Positions 37,960 to 46,846 are shown, counted from the first letter of the stretch. The stretch: 58,227 nt of DNA from Myxococcales bacterium (GCA_020431405.1 JAGQIK010000216.1:1-58227); one strand, 5' to 3'. The notes: generated by a model not told the origin, from the letters alone. Numbers and translations are program-made.

Positions 37960-39087
37960 CTAGAGCGGCAGGCCGCTGACCGGGTCGAGCCCCATCGCCA
38001 GCCGCCCGCAGAACAGCTGCTGCTTCTTTTCGGGCAGCGGGTGAAAGGGCGCGGCCTGGATGTCGCGCACCATGCGCTCGAGCGCCTGGCCGCGAAAGAA
38101 GGCGCGGCCGCCGCAGATCTCGACCGCCTTGCGCAGCGCCGCGAGGCACGCGTTGCTGCAGATCGTCTTGTAGGTCAGCGCGCGCGCGGCCGTCTGCACC
38201 GACGTATCGAAGTTGTAGTCGGCGTGGTTTTGCACCAGCGCGCTCAGCGCGAGCTGCGCCGTCGCCACGGCGCTGTCGAGCTCGCCCACCAGAAACGGCA
38301 TGTAGGGCTCGGACGCCTTGTGGCGCGCGGCGGCGTGCGCCTCGCGCTGCGCCTGCTCTGCGACGCCGACGTAAGGCGACATGTATAGCGGCGCCGCGCT
38401 GACCAGCGCCACGGTCCAGGCCGCATGCCAGCGCCCGCGCGGGCGGCGCAGCGCGATGGCCTCCTCGGGCACGAAGGCGTCCTCGAGCAGCACCGTGTGC
38501 GAGCCGCTGGCGCGCATGCCGAGGGTGTCCCAGTCATCGAGCAGGCGCACGCCCTCGTTCTCGTAGGAGAGCGGGAAGTGCAGCACCTGCGGGCCGTGCT
38601 GCGGATCGTCGTAACGCGCGCTGGTGATCATCATGTCGGCGACCTCGCAGCCGCTGGAGAAGATCTTGCGCGCCGAGACGCGGTAGCCGCCGTCGACCTT
38701 GGTCATCGTGCCGTTGGCGTCGACCCAGTCCGAGGCGCCGGTGCTGACCAGCACGAGCTGCTCGCGCGCCAGCCGCTCGAGCAGCGGGCGCGACTCGCCG
38801 TGGTGCACGAGCTTGTAGACCGCCGCGGCGACGAGATGTTGGTGCATCGAGAGCGTCAGCGCGGTCGAGGCGCAGCTGGCGGCGATGACGCGCAGCAGCG
38901 CGCTCATCTCGGCGAGCGAGGCGCCGCCACCGCCGAGCTCGCTCGGCACCAGGGCGCTGTAGATGCGCTCTCGCCGCAGCAGCTCGCTGTTTTCGCGGGC
39001 GAAGCTGCCTTCGGCGTCATGTCGCGCCGCCCGCTCGGCGAAGCGGGCCGCGAGCGCTGGCGCCAGCGCGCCGAGATCGATCGTCAT
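37960..39087 (-). CDS. Acyl-CoA dehydrogenase family flavoprotein
   Basis: 375 residues with a strong AGGGAGG ribosome site before the ATG. The N-terminal helical domain (LVPSELGGGGASLAEMSALL) and the central strand domain with DWDTLGMRASGSHTVLLEDAFVP are classic acyl-CoA dehydrogenase signatures. The ICGGRAFFRGQALERMVRDI stretch is the C-terminal FAD-contact segment. The catalytic glutamate was not assigned. The family includes true acyl-CoA dehydrogenases and flavin monooxygenases of the DszC/HpaC-dependent type, so the exact reaction is open. It diverges from the HxlR regulator across a long inverted repeat and is the likeliest target of that regulator. Confidence 0.85.
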   Translation of the reverse strand: MTIDLGALAPALAARFAERAARHDAEGSFARENSELLRRERIYSALVPSELGGGGASLAEMSALLRVIAASCASTALTLSMHQHLVAAAVYKLVHHGESRPLLERLAREQLVLVSTGASDWVDANGTMTKVDGGYRVSARKIFSSGCEVADMMITSARYDDPQHGPQVLHFPLSYENEGVRLLDDWDTLGMRASGSHTVLLEDAFVPEEAIALRRPRGRWHAAWTVALVSAAPLYMSPYVGVAEQAQREAHAAARHKASEPYMPFLVGELDSAVATAQLALSALVQNHADYNFDTSVQTAARALTYKTICSNACLAALRKAVEICGGRAFFRGQALERMVRDIQAAPFHPLPEKKQQLFCGRLAMGLDPVSGLPL

Positions 39088-39100
39088 GGTGAGCCTCCCT

Positions 39101-39151
39101 TTGTTGCTGCGCGACGGACATCACGGTGACCATCGACGGGCGCTGCAACAA
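39101..39151. promoter_or_regulatory. Long inverted repeat between acyl-CoA dehydrogenase and HxlR regulator
   Basis: TTGTTGCTGCGC at 39101-39112 pairs with GCGCTGCAACAA at 39140-39151, 12-base arms with one mismatch and a 27-base spacer. It lies in the divergent promoter region. Two half-sites at this distance suit a pair of HxlR-type dimers or a looped operator. Confidence 0.55.
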
Positions 39152-39202
39152 GTAAGGAATCTGTACCGCCCGCTTGGAGCGCGCCGTGCTAGACGCGGGG
39201 GC

Positions 39203-39943
39203 ATGAAGAGCTACGGACAGTTCTGCCCGGTGGCGCAGACGATGGAGATCCTCGGCGAGCGCTGGACGCTGCTGGTGGTGCGCGAGATGCTCGCCGGCAG
39301 CCGGCGCTTCAACGAGGTGGCGCGCGGTGTGCCGATGATGTCGCGCACGATGCTGTCACAGCGGCTGCGGCAGCTCGAGGACGCCGGCGTGGTCGAGAAG
39401 CGCCCGCGCCGCGGCGCCAGCGGCCACGAGTATCAGCTCACCGAAGCAGGCCTCGAGCTGCGTCCGCTGATCGAGCACGCCGGCGTGTGGGGCCAGCGCT
39501 GGGCGCGGCGCGAGCCCGATCGCGAGCAGCTCGACGCCGGCCTCTTGATGTGGGACATGCGGCGCAACCTCGAGCCGGGCGTGCTGCCGCCCGGGCGCAC
39601 GACGGTCGAGTTCGTCTACCGCGGCGCCGCGCGCGGCCAGGGTCGCTTCTGGATCGTCAGCACCGACGACGAGATCGATCTCTGCCTCTCGCCGCCCGGC
39701 TTCGCGATAGACCTGCAGGTGCGCTGCCACCTGCGCACCATGACCCAGATCTGGATGGGCGACATCGACATCCGCGCGGCGATCCGCGACGAGGCGCTGG
39801 TGCTCGAGGGGGCGCGCGCGCTGCAGCGAGCCTTTCCCAAGTGGCTAGCGCTCAACGTCTTCGCCGACGTGCAGCGCCCGCGGCGCGATGTAACGTCAGT
39901 GACACGGCCGCGGCGCGCCAGTCGTGCTAAAGATCGCGCATGA
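39203..39943 (+). CDS. HxlR-family regulator with C-terminal SCP2-like domain
   Basis: 246 residues from the ATG at 39203; the longer open frame upstream runs through the divergent promoter. The N-terminal ~105 residues are a winged helix of the HxlR family: QFCPVAQTMEILGERWTLLV with the conserved Cys at position 8, then FNEVARGVPMMSRTMLSQRL and a basic wing (EKRPRRGASGHEYQL). Residues ~130-235 (TVEFVYRGAARGQGRFWIVS) resemble a sterol-carrier-protein-2 lipid-binding domain, which may sense a hydrophobic ligand. The stop overlaps the arsM start (ATGA), so it is translated with arsM. Autoregulation and control of the divergent acyl-CoA dehydrogenase are inferred from the inverted repeat. Confidence 0.85.
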   Translation: MKSYGQFCPVAQTMEILGERWTLLVVREMLAGSRRFNEVARGVPMMSRTMLSQRLRQLEDAGVVEKRPRRGASGHEYQLTEAGLELRPLIEHAGVWGQRWARREPDREQLDAGLLMWDMRRNLEPGVLPPGRTTVEFVYRGAARGQGRFWIVSTDDEIDLCLSPPGFAIDLQVRCHLRTMTQIWMGDIDIRAAIRDEALVLEGARALQRAFPKWLALNVFADVQRPRRDVTSVTRPRRASRAKDRA

Positions 39944-41055
39944 GCACGATCGACACCAGCAACGACGACGTACGCGCCTGGGTCAAGGACTACTACGGCA
40001 AGGTCCTCGCCCAGAGCTCCGACCTCAAAACCAACGCCTGCTGCGCCACGGGCGCGCCGCCCGAGCACGTGCGCGCGGGCCTTTCGAACGTGCACACGCG
40101 CGTGCTCGAGCGCTTCTACGGCTGCGGCTTTCCGATCCCCGAGGCGCTTTCGGGCGCGACGGTGCTCGACCTCGGCTGCGGCACCGGCCGCGACGTTTAC
40201 CTCATCGCCCAGCTGGTGGGTGAAAACGGCATGGTGCACGGGGTCGACATGACCGACGAGCAGCTCGCGGTGGCCCGCGAGACGCTGCCCTGGCACATGC
40301 AGCGCTTCGGCTACGGGCGCGAAAACGTCGCCTTTCACCAGGGCTACATCGAGGACCTGCGCGCGCTCGACATCGCCGACAACAGCGTCGACGTCGTGGT
40401 CAGCAACTGCGTGGTCAACCTCAGCCCACGCAAGGACCTGGTGCTGGCCGAGGTCTTTCGTGTGCTCAAGCCGGGCGGCGAGTTCTATTTCTCCGACGTC
40501 TTCTGCGACCGCCGCCTGCCCGCCGACATCGCCAACGACGCGCTGCTTCACAGCGAGTGTCTGGGCGGCGCCATGTACGACGCCGACTTCATGCAGCTGG
40601 CCAAACAGAGCGGCTTTGTCGATCCGCGCGCCATCGAGTCGGCGCCGATCACGATCAACAGCGCCGAGGTGCAAGCGCGCGTCGGCGCAGCGCGCTTCGT
40701 CTCGACCACGCTGCGCCTGTTCAAGCTCGATGGGCTCGACGCGGGGTGCGAGGACTACGGCCAGATCGCGACCTATCGCGAGGTGATGCCCGAGGTCGGG
40801 CGGCTGTTCGCACTCGATGACCACCACCTGTTCGAGCTCGGCCGCCCCGAGCGCGTGTGCGGCAACACCGCCGCGATGCTCGGCGAGACGCGCTTCGCGC
40901 CGTACTTCGAGATCACTGGCGACCGCTCGGTGCACTACGGTGCCTTCAGCTGCGGCAACACGATGGCCGCCGACCAATACGGCAGCGCGGCCAGGGCGAG
41001 CGTCGGCTCGGGCGGCAGCACGAGCGGCGGCGGCGGCGGCGGCGGCTGCTGCTGA
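39940..41055 (+). CDS. arsM: Arsenite S-adenosylmethionine methyltransferase
   Basis: 371 residues from an ATG inside the regulator's stop. ArsM methylates As(III) stepwise with SAM. The SAM-binding LDLGCGTGRDVYLIAQLVG motif I is at residue ~76. The family cysteines are present: C34/C35 (NACC), C62, C157 (SNCVVNLSPRKD) and C207 (HSECLGG), and the 50-residue spacing of the last pair equals that of the arsenic-binding cysteines of characterised ArsM. The C terminus adds a Ser/Gly linker and ends GGGGCC, an extra vicinal cysteine pair that could bind arsenic. No arsR-type repressor is nearby. A second methyltransferase follows by 4 bases. Confidence 0.93.
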   Translation: MSTIDTSNDDVRAWVKDYYGKVLAQSSDLKTNACCATGAPPEHVRAGLSNVHTRVLERFYGCGFPIPEALSGATVLDLGCGTGRDVYLIAQLVGENGMVHGVDMTDEQLAVARETLPWHMQRFGYGRENVAFHQGYIEDLRALDIADNSVDVVVSNCVVNLSPRKDLVLAEVFRVLKPGGEFYFSDVFCDRRLPADIANDALLHSECLGGAMYDADFMQLAKQSGFVDPRAIESAPITINSAEVQARVGAARFVSTTLRLFKLDGLDAGCEDYGQIATYREVMPEVGRLFALDDHHLFELGRPERVCGNTAAMLGETRFAPYFEITGDRSVHYGAFSCGNTMAADQYGSAARASVGSGGSTSGGGGGGGCC

Positions 41056-41059
41056 GCGC

Positions 41060-41830
41060 GTGCAGCTGCCACCCGCCTTCTTCGAGGTACACCGCGATCT
41101 GGCGCGCGAAGGCCCCGGCTCGCCCGAGTCCACGCGGCGCGCGCTGCAGGCCATCGCGCCGGCGCTCGAGGCAGGCGCCGATGACGCCGCCATCAGCGTG
41201 GTGGACATGGGCTGCGGGCCCGGCCAGCAGACGCTGGTGCTCGCCGAGGCGCTGGGCGAGCGTGCGCAGGTGGTCGGTGTCGACGTGCACGCGCCCTTCC
41301 TCGCACAGCTCGAGGCCAGCGCGCGCGCCGCACGCCTAGCCGATCGCGTGCGCGGCGAGTGCTGCTCGATGCTCGACTATGTCCCTGACGCCCCACCGAG
41401 CTTGGTGTGGTCGGAGGGAGCCGTCTACACGGTGGGGCTCGAGCACGCGCTGCCGCGCTTCGCCGAGCTGCTCGCGCCCGATGGCTGGCTCGCCTTCAGC
41501 GAGCCTTGCTACACGACGGCGACGCCGCCGCGCGAGCTGGTCGATCTGTTCTCGGCCGAAGCCCCTGACACGAGCGACGTCGCCGGCACGCTCGCGCGCG
41601 CCGAGCGCGCAGGCTTTTCGGTACGCTCGCACTTCCTGCTCGACGCCGAGCGCGACTGGCGCGACGGCTACTACCGACCGCTGGCGGCGCGCGTGAAGCT
41701 GCTCGCGCCGCGCGCCAAGCGCGACGAGGCCCTCGCCGCCATGCTCGACGACACCCGCGCCGAGATCGCCCTCTACGAGCGCTTCCACGACAGCTTCAAC
41801 TACGTCTTCGTCGTGGCGCGACCGCGCTAG
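41060..41830 (+). CDS. Class I SAM-dependent methyltransferase
   Basis: 256 residues from a GTG four bases after the arsM stop. Motif I is VVDMGCGPGQQTLVLAEALG and an acidic GVDVHAP loop binds the ribose of SAM. Motif II/III follows with SLVWSEGAVYTVG. It is not ArsM-like and has no arsenic cysteine pattern. The placement directly after arsM in an operon with an HxlR regulator suggests a linked but separate methylation step; the substrate is unknown. It ends 16 bases before a hairpin that probably closes the operon. Confidence 0.85.
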   Translation: MQLPPAFFEVHRDLAREGPGSPESTRRALQAIAPALEAGADDAAISVVDMGCGPGQQTLVLAEALGERAQVVGVDVHAPFLAQLEASARAARLADRVRGECCSMLDYVPDAPPSLVWSEGAVYTVGLEHALPRFAELLAPDGWLAFSEPCYTTATPPRELVDLFSAEAPDTSDVAGTLARAERAGFSVRSHFLLDAERDWRDGYYRPLAARVKLLAPRAKRDEALAAMLDDTRAEIALYERFHDSFNYVFVVARPR

Positions 41831-41846
41831 GCGCAGCTGCACGTAG

Positions 41847-41876
41847 GCTGTGCCATCTGGCCCAGCCTGGCACAGC
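41847..41876. terminator. Perfect 9-bp hairpin after the methyltransferase operon
   Basis: GCTGTGCCA pairs perfectly with TGGCACAGC across a 12-base loop that itself contains CTGGCCCAG. It lies 16 bases after the stop of the last operon gene. There is no T run after it, so it may act as a Rho-dependent or RNA-stabilising end structure. Confidence 0.5.
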
Positions 41877-41960
41877 TCCCAGGCGAGTCACCCCTAGTAA
41901 TTCCAGACTGTTATCGCAGGTACGGCGAGTGCAAAGAGCCGGGCGCTCAGGAGAACGCCC

Positions 41961-43409
41961 ATGCACCGATACCCCCATCGCCTCGCCCTCGCCGCCCTCG
42001 CCCTGGCGATGTTGACGCTCGCCGCCGGCGGCTGCGGTGCCGACGACGAGCCGATGACGCCCGACGGCACGCGCGCGCTGGCTGCGTGCGGCGGCACGCC
42101 ACGCCACCACAACGTCAAGCCGGCCTGCTCGAGCGGCTGCAGCATCAACAGCGACACGCTGATCGACCCGGTGGCGCGCTGGCGCGATCGCGGCCCGACC
42201 CTCTTCTTCGACGACCAGGGCGCGGTGCGCGTGATCTACCGCCTCGCCAGCGACGCCGACCCACGCGCGACGTTTCCTGCCTCCGCCTGGAAGCAAGGCG
42301 ACGGCTTTCAGCACGAGCGGCTGCCGATGGACTTCGAGACCGGCGTGCTGACCTTCGACAACGACGGCACCAGCTGGCTGATCACCAACAGCGCGCGGCA
42401 CGGCTTCGAGCAGTGGACGCGCAGCGAGGCGATCACGTCGGGCAGCGAGCAGGCCGCGGCGAGCTGGAAGCACGCCGGCAACGCCGGCGCGTTCCCGCTG
42501 TGGTCGGGCGCGCTGGCGCGCGACGGCAAGGGCTGTCTGCACGCCGCTATGCCCCTCGGCGCCGACGCCGCCTACGGCGTTCGCGAGCCGGTCGGCGGCA
42601 ACGCCCAGAGCGACGCGAGCTGGTGGTTCGGGCCGCTGGGCGGCTTCGAGCGCGTGGCGCTGACGCTCGACGAAGGCGGCGCCGCGCACGTCGCCGGCTG
42701 GTCACAGGACGGCGACGGCTGGCACATCGCCTACCGCCACGCCGGCCGCAGCGAGCGCGTCGCGGGCATCAGCTCCGCCGCCGAGCGCGGCAAGGTCTTC
42801 ATCGCGCTCGCGCGTGACGAGCTGCACCCCGAAAAGCCGGCGCGCGTCTTCGTGCTGTTTGCCAGCCAGGTCTCGCAGCCATGGGGCGCGACGAACAAGG
42901 TCGTCGCCACGCTGCAGCTCGCCACCCGCAACGGCGACGGCCGCTGGTCGATCTCGGAGATCTCGCGCGACGAGAGCGCGCCTGCCTGCACCGGCGCGCC
43001 GGCGAGCAATCGCGACCGCTGCCCGTGGACCGCGCAGCAGCTCGAGCCGCTGGCGCTGCTCGGCGGGGCCTCGCTGCGGCTCGTGCTCGCCTCGCTGAGC
43101 GTCGAGGGCGAAGACTACGCGCGCTGCGACTATCTGCCCGGCGGCCAGACCGGCGACTGCCACTGGGAGCGCGCGACCTACAACCTCAGCGAGAAGCTGT
43201 CGCTGCAGATCGGCAGCCTCGAGGCGGGCGGCCAGATCGCGCGCACCACCGTCGTCAAAGGCCTCAGCAGCGAGCACCAGCTCGTCGGCGGCAGCCCGCC
43301 GCTGCGCGGCGACGCGCGCGTCGACGCCGACGGCACGATCCACGTCGTGTTCAACGACCGCGCCCGCTACGACAGCGGCTCGCGCGTGCGTTACCTCACC
43401 TTGCGCTAG
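41961..43409 (+). CDS. Secreted propeller-like lipoprotein
   Basis: 482 residues. MHRYPHRLALAALALAMLTLAAGGC is a lipoprotein signal with lipobox AGGC. The mature protein contains repeated blocks with D.G/D.D.G phrases (FFDDQGAVRVIYRLA, TFDNDGTSWLITNSA, TLDEGGAAHVAGWSQ, VDADGTIHVVFNDRA) spaced about 60-90 residues apart, as in sialidase-type or WD-like beta-propellers. A pair CGGTP...CSSGC near the N terminus and another pair later could form disulfides. Catalytic residues of sialidases were not identified. It may bind or cleave polysaccharide. It stands alone. Confidence 0.75.
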   Translation: MHRYPHRLALAALALAMLTLAAGGCGADDEPMTPDGTRALAACGGTPRHHNVKPACSSGCSINSDTLIDPVARWRDRGPTLFFDDQGAVRVIYRLASDADPRATFPASAWKQGDGFQHERLPMDFETGVLTFDNDGTSWLITNSARHGFEQWTRSEAITSGSEQAAASWKHAGNAGAFPLWSGALARDGKGCLHAAMPLGADAAYGVREPVGGNAQSDASWWFGPLGGFERVALTLDEGGAAHVAGWSQDGDGWHIAYRHAGRSERVAGISSAAERGKVFIALARDELHPEKPARVFVLFASQVSQPWGATNKVVATLQLATRNGDGRWSISEISRDESAPACTGAPASNRDRCPWTAQQLEPLALLGGASLRLVLASLSVEGEDYARCDYLPGGQTGDCHWERATYNLSEKLSLQIGSLEAGGQIARTTVVKGLSSEHQLVGGSPPLRGDARVDADGTIHVVFNDRARYDSGSRVRYLTLR

Positions 43410-43464
43410 CGCCAACACGCTGCACCGTTTGTGGCGACGCGGGTCGTTGGGCGATGATGTGACG

Positions 43465-44247
43465 ATGCGCCTTCACCTCATCATCGCATCGCTCGTCGCG
43501 CTTGTTGTCGTCAGCCTCGCACCGCGGCCCGCCGCGGCCATCCGTGGCGGCCGCCCCGCCGCCGCTGGCGAAGGCACGGCCGCGGTCTACTTCACCGTGC
43601 ACGGCGCCGGTGGCTACAGCGGCGGCTGCAGCGGCGTGCTCGTCACGCCGCGCCGCGTGCTCACCGCCGCGCACTGCGTCCGTCATCGCAGCGGCCGCCG
43701 GCTGCGCGTGCGCTGGGCGCGCGTCGGCAACCCGCGCGGCAAGGTCGTGCGCGCGCGCGTGGCCGCGGTGCACGTGCACCCGCGCTTCAAGCCGAAGCAG
43801 CCCTCGCGCGGCTACGACTTCGCCGTGCTGCTGCTCAAAAAGCCCGTCGCGGGCATCGCGCCGCTGCCGATGGCCGCGCCGTCGGACGACCCGCGCCGTC
43901 AGGGCAACAAGGTCTTCGTCTACGGCTTCGGCCTCACGCGCCACGGCCGCGTGGTCGTCTCGTCGCGCAGCCGGCTGCGCGTGGCCAAGCTCGAGTACCT
44001 CTCGCCGTTCGCGTGCTTTTCGGGGCCCGTCAAACGGATGGCCAAGACGCGCATGTGTATCGCCAACCCGCGCGCCGGCGTGTGCCCCGGCGACTCGGGC
44101 TCTGGCGCCACGCGGCGCGTGGGCAACAAGGACGTCGTCATCGGCATCGTCAGCGTGGTGCTCGACAGCGGCCAGTGCCACCGCGGCCCAACGATCATCG
44201 GACGCGTCTCGGTCGTCGCCGCGTGGGCGCGCAGCGTCGGCGGATGA
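43465..44247 (+). CDS. Trypsin-like secreted serine protease
   Basis: 260 residues from the ATG at 43465. MRLHLIIASLVALVVVSLAPRPAAA is a signal peptide and the mature part opens IRGG, like the activation site of chymotrypsin-family enzymes. The catalytic triad is H70 (TAAHC), D118 (YDFAVL) and S211 (GDSGSG). Cysteines C55 and C71 fit the disulfide bracketing the His loop. Arg and Lys are unusually frequent, consistent with a cationic secreted protein. It is probably an extracellular protease; specificity cannot be read reliably. Surrounded by unrelated genes. Confidence 0.92.
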   Translation: MRLHLIIASLVALVVVSLAPRPAAAIRGGRPAAAGEGTAAVYFTVHGAGGYSGGCSGVLVTPRRVLTAAHCVRHRSGRRLRVRWARVGNPRGKVVRARVAAVHVHPRFKPKQPSRGYDFAVLLLKKPVAGIAPLPMAAPSDDPRRQGNKVFVYGFGLTRHGRVVVSSRSRLRVAKLEYLSPFACFSGPVKRMAKTRMCIANPRAGVCPGDSGSGATRRVGNKDVVIGIVSVVLDSGQCHRGPTIIGRVSVVAAWARSVGG

Positions 44248-44262
44248 CCCGCGCCGCTCGGC

Positions 44263-44946
44263 CTACGTCAGGCGCGTGACGCGTCGAACCAGCGCGGGCA
44301 GCTCCCAGACACCCTCGATCAGGTGCGTCAGCGGCGTGCGACGCAGCGTCCGCGCCGGGTGCGCACCGCTCTGCACGCCGATAACCCACGCCGCGCCCGA
44401 GTTGCGCCCGGCGTAGATGTCGGAGGGCGTGTCTCCAACGACGGCGACGTCGGCCACCGACTCGATGCCGCAGCGCTGCATCGCGAGGTGGATCATGTAC
44501 GGCGCGGGCCGACCGCGCGGCACGTCGTCGACGCAGATCGCGGCGTCGATCTGCCCCTGCCAACCTAGCCGCTCGATGAGAATGTCCGTCACGGCGCGGT
44601 AGAAGCCGGTGTTGAGCGCGACCGCGATGCGACGCGCTCGCAGCCACGCGAACGCCGCCTCGCTGCCGCGCATCGCGCGCGCCGCGTCGCCGCGGTAGGC
44701 GTCCTCGAGGATCTGCTGAAACAACGCGTAGCCGCGGTCGCGCAGCGCCCGCGCGGCGGGCGTGTCGCCGAGCTGCCTGCGCGACAGCTCGTCGAAGACC
44801 TCGATCTTCGAGAGCCCCATACGCGCGTTGAGCTCCTCGGGCGTCGCCTCGAGCTCGACGGCGCGAGCCGCGCTGACGAACGAGGCCAGCACCAGCCCCT
44901 CGTCGTCGAGGGTCGTGCCGGCCATGTCGAATACGACGAGCTTCAT
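44263..44946 (-). CDS. Phosphonatase-like HAD hydrolase
   Basis: 227 residues from the ATG at 44946; a longer open frame upstream would include divergent promoter sequence. The HAD nucleophile motif is FDMAGTT (D7), the D-x-A-G-T-T form typical of the phosphonoacetaldehyde-hydrolase branch. K47 lies in the MGLSKIEVF block where true phosphonatases carry the Schiff-base lysine. The motif AVVGDTPSDIYAGRNSGA holds the C-terminal acidic pair. So hydrolysis of a phosphonate or a small phosphate ester is likely. No phosphonate transport genes are adjacent, and the family also contains phosphoglycolate-type phosphatases. Confidence 0.85.
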   Translation of the reverse strand: MKLVVFDMAGTTLDDEGLVLASFVSAARAVELEATPEELNARMGLSKIEVFDELSRRQLGDTPAARALRDRGYALFQQILEDAYRGDAARAMRGSEAAFAWLRARRIAVALNTGFYRAVTDILIERLGWQGQIDAAICVDDVPRGRPAPYMIHLAMQRCGIESVADVAVVGDTPSDIYAGRNSGAAWVIGVQSGAHPARTLRRTPLTHLIEGVWELPALVRRVTRLT

Positions 44947-45042
44947 CGCGGCCCGATTCTGATGCCAACCGCCGCTCGAGATCAACGACAGGCGATCGTC
45001 GGCGGCGCTTGCCCGAACCGACGTTTGTCCACCTCCTCGTCG

Positions 45043-45852
45043 GTGGGCGATGATGGAGAGGCGGCTCGCCCGCGACGGAGGTGGCAACTGGATCGATCAC
45101 GATCGCGCAGCGCTGTTCGAGCTGTCGTCGTGATCGCCGTCGCGCTCGTGGTGGCGATCAGCAGCCGCTGTGCAGGCAGCGCCGATCCGCGCTTCTGCCC
45201 GCAGATCCCGAGCTGTCCCGAGCTGGGCTGCTGCGACGTCGACACGCTCTGCCAGACGCGTGTCTGCCAGGGCGTGCAGTGGCTGTGCCGCGCGGTACCC
45301 GAAGGCGGGCTGCGCTGGCTCGCTGGCAACGGCCAGTGCGAAAGCAGCATCCCAGACGCGCTGCCCAACGATGCAACCGACGGCGGCGCGCCCGATGGCG
45401 GGGGCTGCACGAGCACATCGTGCGGCGCCAACGCCAGCTGCGAGCAAGGTGGCTGCAAGTGCAAACAGGGCTACGTAAACAGCGACTCCGCCTGGAGCAA
45501 CGGCTGCGAAGCCATCGACCCACAGTGCCGCTGGACCAACTGCGGACGCTGCCCCGCTGACTATTGCGGTCCCAACGCCGAGTGTCGCGACAACACCAAG
45601 TGCCGCTGCGCCAACATCAACTTCAAGGAGACGCTCGACAGCAATGGCATCTTCCTCGGCTGCTTGACGCCGACCAGCGGCTGCCGCGACGACAACTGCA
45701 ACAGCTGCTACACCGGCTACTGTGGCGTGCACGCCGACTGCCGACAGAACAAGTGCAAGTGCACCGACAGCGGCTGGATCAGCTGCAACGGGCAGTGGGA
45801 GCGCAGTGGCTGCGAGTGCAACGCGACCTGCAGCGGCGGCGTTTGTAAGTAG
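45043..45852 (+). CDS. Cys-rich EGF-like surface protein
   Basis: 269 residues from a GTG that is only the best of several weak choices; no good ribosome site is seen. A hydrophobic segment (AVRAVVVIAVALVVAISSRC) ends in a Cys that may be lipidated. The rest holds many cysteines in EGF-like patterns: CGANASCEQGGCKCKQGYVN, CGPNAECRDNTKCRC and CGVHADCRQNKCKC, about three modules. The final CECNATCSGGVCK closes the chain. Such modules mediate protein or calcium contacts at the surface. It diverges from the HAD hydrolase gene with about 100 bases between. Confidence 0.72.
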   Translation: MGDDGEAARPRRRWQLDRSRSRSAVRAVVVIAVALVVAISSRCAGSADPRFCPQIPSCPELGCCDVDTLCQTRVCQGVQWLCRAVPEGGLRWLAGNGQCESSIPDALPNDATDGGAPDGGGCTSTSCGANASCEQGGCKCKQGYVNSDSAWSNGCEAIDPQCRWTNCGRCPADYCGPNAECRDNTKCRCANINFKETLDSNGIFLGCLTPTSGCRDDNCNSCYTGYCGVHADCRQNKCKCTDSGWISCNGQWERSGCECNATCSGGVCK

Positions 45853-45858
45853 CGTTGC

Positions 45859-46839
45859 TCATTGGACCTGCGCGCGAGCGGCCGCGTCCCAGCGCGGCTG
45901 CAGCACCTGCACGCGCCGCTCGAGCGCGCCGATGACCGCGTCGACGCGCGGCGGCGTGTACGCGCGCGTCGGCAGCACGACCCACAGCCCGTGGCCGTGG
46001 TCGATGCGCCAGCGCGGCAGCACGCGCACCAGCCGGCCGTCGTCGAGCGCCGGCAGCGCCGAGAGCACCGGCAGCGCCGCCACGCCCACGCCGGCGAGCG
46101 TCAGCTGCGACTGCAGCTCGAAGCTGTCGACGGTGGTCAGCGCGCGCACGCGAAGCTCGAGCGTCGCTTCGGCCTCGTGCTCGCTTCCTCCCGCCGCGCC
46201 CGCGAAGCGCCAGCGATCCGCGCGGCCCACGCCGCCGAAGAGCACCCAGTCGCCCTCGAGGTCTGTCGGGTGCGCGACGCGATGGCCGTGGCGCTCGAGC
46301 CAGCGCGGAGCAGCGCAGAGCACGAAGCCCCAGTCGCCGATGCGCCGCGCGATCATGCTCGAGTCGGGCATGTGGCCCGAGCGCAAGGCGAGGTCGATGC
46401 CCTGGTCGACGAGATCGATGTAGGCGTCGCCGGCGCGCAGCTCGAGCCGCAGCGCCGGATGCTCGTGCGCGAGCGCGGCGACCACATCACTCCACAGCTC
46501 GGCGCCCGCCGCAGCGAAGGTCGCCACGCGCACCACGCCTTCGACGCGCTGGGCGTCGGAGGCTGCGAGCAGCGCGGCGACCGTCTCGGAGAGCGGCGCG
46601 CGCGTCTGCTGATAGAGGCGCTGTCCGAGCTGCGTCGGCGAGATGCTGCGCGTGGTGCGATGAAGCAGCCGCACGCCGAGCCCGCGCTCGAGCGTCATCA
46701 CGCGGCGGCTCATCAGCGTCTTGTCGATGCCGAGCCGCCGCGCCGCCGCCGTGAAGCTGCCCGTCTCGACGACTGCCGCGAAGGCGGCGAGGTGTGGCAG
46801 CAGCTTTGTTGCATTTTCTGCATCAGCAATAGCGCTCAT
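45859..46839 (-). CDS. LysR-family transcriptional regulator
   Basis: 326 residues. The N-terminal winged helix spans residues ~15-75 (LAAFAAVVETGSFTAAARRL, VMTLERGLGVRLLHRTTRSI), the standard LysR pattern. Residues ~100-310 form the two-lobed effector domain (VVRVATFAAAGAELWSDVVA). It diverges from the YciI-like gene at 46901 with only 61 bases between, so it is likely to control that gene and itself through the CTATC-ATC-GATAG site. A TATAAT box lies 8 bases before its ATG, so its own transcript may be leaderless. Confidence 0.93.
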   Translation of the reverse strand: MSAIADAENATKLLPHLAAFAAVVETGSFTAAARRLGIDKTLMSRRVMTLERGLGVRLLHRTTRSISPTQLGQRLYQQTRAPLSETVAALLAASDAQRVEGVVRVATFAAAGAELWSDVVAALAHEHPALRLELRAGDAYIDLVDQGIDLALRSGHMPDSSMIARRIGDWGFVLCAAPRWLERHGHRVAHPTDLEGDWVLFGGVGRADRWRFAGAAGGSEHEAEATLELRVRALTTVDSFELQSQLTLAGVGVAALPVLSALPALDDGRLVRVLPRWRIDHGHGLWVVLPTRAYTPPRVDAVIGALERRVQVLQPRWDAAARAQVQ

Positions 46840-46846
46840 GCAGGGG

